Shown: positions 61,546 through 64,000 of the stretch, in pieces
Position numbering within the stretch: position 1 is the stretch's first letter
How the letters are laid out: the number at the start of each line of letters is the position of its first letter
NCBI GenBank assembly: GCA_963777755.1
Contig: CAVZSC010000030.1
Coordinates: 558,001-622,000 of the forward strand
Direction of reading: 5' to 3'
Origin: DATFWC01 sp963777755
GTDB lineage: Bacteria > Pseudomonadota > Alphaproteobacteria > Rhizobiales > Xanthobacteraceae
Length of the DNA: 64,000 nt
Program-made: the position numbers and the translations under genes
The notes under the pieces: model-generated
Databases searched by the model: none
Seen by the model: only the letters and a program-made list of their open reading frames with translations
What the model was told of the DNA's origin: nothing

Positions 61546-62940
61546 TCAGACAAAGTTGCTCGTGCTGATGGTTCCAGTCGCGCCGGTGATGTCGAGCAGG
61601 AGGTCGTAGCCGTCGTCGAACGTGAGCGTGTTGAGGCCGGTGTCCTGATTGATCGCCAGATAGGTGCGGCCGTTGAACGTGAACTGGGCTGCCGCCTGCC
61701 GACCGCCGAGGCCGCCTCCCAGGGCGAGCGACGAGATCGCCACCGTGGCGGCGAGCGCCAAGTTGCCTGCGTTGACAGCGCCGACATCGCCCGCGACGTC
61801 CATCGAGAGACTGGTCTGGAAGCGGTCCTCCGCCCAGTTCAGGTCGGTGATGAATTCGACCAATCCGGTGACGACCTCGTCGCCGTCTTCCTCCGCCTGC
61901 CGGTAGACGAACAGGTCGCTGCCGCTGCCGCCGGAAATCGTGTCGACGTTCCGATAGCCGCGGATCGTGTCGTTGCCTTCGTTGCCGGCGATGGTGTCGC
62001 GGCCGCCGCCGGTGAACACCGTGTCGTCGCCCAGGCCGGCGAACACCGTGTCGCTGCCCGTACCGCCGCCGCCGTTGATTGTGTCGTTGCTCTCGTTGCC
62101 GAAGATCAAGTCGCCGCCGCCGCCACCGAGGACGTTGTCGGTGCCGTACCCGCCGACCACGGTGTTGGCGCCGTTGCCGGCGTTGATCTCGTCATTGCCG
62201 CCGTTGCCGAAGACGAGATCGTTGCCGCTGCCGGTGTACAGGTCGTCGTGGCCGTCGAGGAAATCGTTGCCGCCCACCACCGTCATGGCAAACACGCTGG
62301 CCGCTCCGAGGAGCGTGTCGTTGCCCTCGTTCATGTAATAGATCGGGGTCCCGGCGTTGGGACCAAGGGGGCCGACGATCGCCGAGTCGTTGCCTTGCCC
62401 GGCGTAGACGGTGTCGTTGCCGGCATAGACGCTGATGGTGTCGTTACCCTCGTTGGCGAAGACGAGATCGCTGCTGATGCCGTCGTAGAGGCAATCGTTG
62501 CCGACCCCGCCGATCAGCGTGTCGTCGCCGGCGAAGCCGTTGATCGTATCGTCGCCGCCGTTGCCGAAGACGATGTCGGCGCCGCCGCCGGTACGGATGC
62601 TGTCGGAACCGTCCGTCGCATCGTTGCCGCTCACGATGGTCTGTGGCGTGGCGGCGTTGATGTTGATCGAGTCGGCGCCATCGTCGCCGAACAGGACCAT
62701 CGAGCCGATCAGCCGGGTCACGTCCCAGATGCTGTCGTTCCCGGTTCCGCCGTGCACGGTGCCGGTGTTGCCGGTCTGGAGAATGATGATGTCGTTCCCC
62801 GAGTCGGCGGCGACATCGGCCAGCCCCGATCCCGTGAGGATGCTGTCGTCGCCGGCGAGTCCGAGGATATTGCCGGGACCGCTGTCGCCGGACCGGTTCA
62901 GCGTATCATTTCCATTCGTACCAACGGCGTTATAGGCCAC
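61546..62940 (-). CDS. RTX-type calcium-binding repeat protein C
   Basis: 464 residues from the GTG at 62940. This start is preferred over the GTG at 62949 because AAGGAG then lies 8 bases upstream and the protein begins VAYNAVGTNGNDTLNRSG in register with copies A and B. Repeats such as FGNGGDDTI, FANEGNDTI and GGVGNDCL occupy most of the chain. The C-terminal block is DLNWAEDRFQTSL, QFTFNGRTYLAINQDT and LLLDITGATGTISTSNFV. The bases around the start codon are nearly the same as in copy B, pointing to a fairly recent duplication. Confidence 0.88.
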   Translation of the reverse strand: MAYNAVGTNGNDTLNRSGDSGPGNILGLAGDDSILTGSGLADVAADSGNDIIILQTGNTGTVHGGTGNDSIWDVTRLIGSMVLFGDDGADSININAATPQTIVSGNDATDGSDSIRTGGGADIVFGNGGDDTINGFAGDDTLIGGVGNDCLYDGISSDLVFANEGNDTISVYAGNDTVYAGQGNDSAIVGPLGPNAGTPIYYMNEGNDTLLGAASVFAMTVVGGNDFLDGHDDLYTGSGNDLVFGNGGNDEINAGNGANTVVGGYGTDNVLGGGGGDLIFGNESNDTINGGGGTGSDTVFAGLGDDTVFTGGGRDTIAGNEGNDTIRGYRNVDTISGGSGSDLFVYRQAEEDGDEVVTGLVEFITDLNWAEDRFQTSLSMDVAGDVGAVNAGNLALAATVAISSLALGGGLGGRQAAAQFTFNGRTYLAINQDTGLNTLTFDDGYDLLLDITGATGTISTSNFV

Positions 62941-63132
62941 GGCTGTCACTCCTTTTGGTCGCTATGCAGTCCCTGCTCGACGGGCATCCTGCCCGCGCCG
63001 CGATGCGATCCCGAGCGATGTCACGCACCGGGGCGGCGCGCGGCAAAACGGCGCACCGGACCCGTGGCTGCACCGGCACCTGCTTGGTGTCCGAGGAGCG
63101 GCCGGACGCTTTTCAGACAGCGATGATTTTCT

Positions 63133-63148
63133 CTTGAGATTTCCTTGA
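63133..63148. promoter_or_regulatory. Two CTTGA direct repeats phased at 11 bp
   Basis: CTTGA at 63133-63137 and 63144-63148, 11 bp start to start, with a weaker GATGA one more turn upstream at 63122-63126. The 12-mer TCTTGAGATTTC is shared exactly with the site before regulator B (58428-58439). It lies about 185-210 bases upstream of RTX C, in the gap after the dihydropyrimidinase gene. Confidence 0.55.
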
Positions 63149-63181
63149 CGCCGGCAATGTGAGGCGCCGCGACGGGAAGCC

Positions 63182-64000
63182 CTACGGCGCCGCGTAGGGC
63201 GACAGTCCGCGTTTGAGGAAGCTGCCGTCGCCCGGCTCACCCAGGATCTTCCCCTCCTCGGCAACCACCTTGCCGCGCAGGATCGTCATCACCGGCCAGC
63301 CGGTGACGGCGAGGCCCTCGTATGGTGTGTAGTCGGCGCCGTGGTGCAGGATCTCCTGGCGGATCGTTTCCCTGCGGTTTTGGTCCCACAGCACGATGTC
63401 GGCATCGCAGCCGACGGCGATCGAGCCCTTGCGCGGATAGAGCCCGTACATCCTGGCGTGATTGGTCGAGGTCAGGGCCACGAACTGGTTCGCCGTGATG
63501 CGCCCCTCGGCGACACCTTTGCTCCACAGGATGGGCAGCCGCGTCTCCACCCCGGGAATGCCGTTCGGCACCCAGCGGAACGAGGTGCGCGCCTTCGGGT
63601 TCTTCTTGCCCTGCTGGCCCTCGTAATAGAACGGGCAATGGTCCGACGAGAAGGTCTGGAACACGCCCTGCTCGATTCCTTCCCAGATCGCATCCTGGCT
63701 GGCGCGGTCGCGCGGCGGCGGCGAGCACACGTATTTGCCGCCGCTCTCGTCCATGTTGAGGCCTTTGAGGTCGTCGGCGGTGAGCGCGATGTATTGCGGA
63801 CAGGTCTCGCCGTAGACCTTGAGACCGCGCTGCTGCGCCCAGCGGATCTGCTCCATCGGCTGGCGGCCGGAGACGTGCACGACCATGATCGGCACGTCGG
63901 TGAGCTCGGCATGGCTGATCGCCCGATGGGTCGCCTCGCGTTCGACCAGCTCGGGACGCGACACCGCGTGATAATAGGGCGCGGTCTTGCCCGCCTGCTC
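63182..64000 (-). CDS. Dihydropyrimidinase / D-hydantoinase, C-terminal part
   Basis: The gene enters from the right edge; 272 residues are visible and the frame is open to base 64000 (EQAGKTAPYYHAVSRPELVE). Amidohydrolase-barrel motifs are present: VPIMVVHVSG with a metal-ligand His, VYGETCPQYIALT, the substrate-binding YVCSPPPRD, TFSSDHCPF with the late metal-ligand Asp, NGIPGVETRLPIL, and SIAVGCDADIVLWD. The carboxylated Lys and the HxH motif are outside the window. It hydrolyses dihydropyrimidines or 5-substituted hydantoins. Together with hyuAB it suggests hydantoin or pyrimidine catabolism, though they are about 14 kb apart. Confidence 0.9.
   Translation of the reverse strand, partial: EQAGKTAPYYHAVSRPELVEREATHRAISHAELTDVPIMVVHVSGRQPMEQIRWAQQRGLKVYGETCPQYIALTADDLKGLNMDESGGKYVCSPPPRDRASQDAIWEGIEQGVFQTFSSDHCPFYYEGQQGKKNPKARTSFRWVPNGIPGVETRLPILWSKGVAEGRITANQFVALTSTNHARMYGLYPRKGSIAVGCDADIVLWDQNRRETIRQEILHHGADYTPYEGLAVTGWPVMTILRGKVVAEEGKILGEPGDGSFLKRGLSPYAAP

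Noticed and set aside
61063..63126. A 687-residue plus-strand frame opposite the RTX genes
   Set aside because: It mirrors the RTX repeat structure (repetitive Val-Ala-Asp text), has no ribosome site, and the minus-strand proteins have clear RTX motifs.

Overview
The window is about 64 kb of GC-rich bacterial DNA with short intergenic gaps, frequent ATGA/GTGA stop-start overlaps and gene families typical of soil Alphaproteobacteria. Bug/TctC solute receptors, FixJ/FixL-type signalling proteins, hydantoinases, amidases and many small secreted proteins point to the Rhizobiales, near Nitrobacteraceae/Xanthobacteraceae. This placement is inferred from gene content; no rRNA or tRNA gene was recognised.

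0-10 kb: the tail of a catalase-related peroxidase, a histidine-kinase remnant, a Bug receptor, exonuclease III, a TetR repressor with two tandem operators facing a small secreted protein, an ABC importer lacking its ATPase beside one amidase, a second amidase of the allophanate-hydrolase type, and a complete IS66-family element (8371-9880) with an 8-bp target duplication. 10-27 kb: two RND efflux operons, each headed by a secreted low-complexity protein, separated by a run of small secreted or membrane proteins, two FixJ/CheY-type response regulators, a pair of related palindromic elements, a LysR regulator and an ECF sigma factor. 27-34 kb: a PAS histidine kinase, small secreted and membrane proteins, a DUF1614 protein, a short-chain dehydrogenase, an AraC regulator and an unknown protein.

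33.8-45.7 kb: a minus-strand catabolic operon read from a promoter shared with a divergent GntR/FCD regulator. It encodes two copies each of an enolase-superfamily enzyme, an M24 pita-bread hydrolase lacking the usual metal ligands, and an opine-type dehydrogenase, followed by an LLM flavin oxidoreductase and a complete tripartite tricarboxylate transporter. The likely job is uptake and breakdown of an unidentified amino-acid-derived compound. 45.9-54.4 kb: hydantoinase hyuA-hyuB, divergent from a full branched-chain-type ABC importer (receptor, livF, livM, livG, livH) and a cupin. 54.7-63 kb: two near-identical winged-helix/TolB-like/TPR regulators and three RTX-repeat proteins of 464-469 residues, arranged as regulator-RTX, then regulator-RTX-RTX, with phased CTTGA direct repeats at two control regions. 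The right edge cuts a dihydropyrimidinase/hydantoinase.

Single-base indels break the first RND adaptor (13161-13164), hyuA (about 48685), the Liv receptor (three, 49958-50175) and perhaps a small secreted protein (about 27421). They sit in or next to G/C runs and the displaced frames remain fully family-like, so sequencing or assembly error is at least as likely as gene decay.

The two most promising leads are the duplicated opine-dehydrogenase/M24/enolase cluster and the duplicated regulator-RTX locus with its phased repeats.
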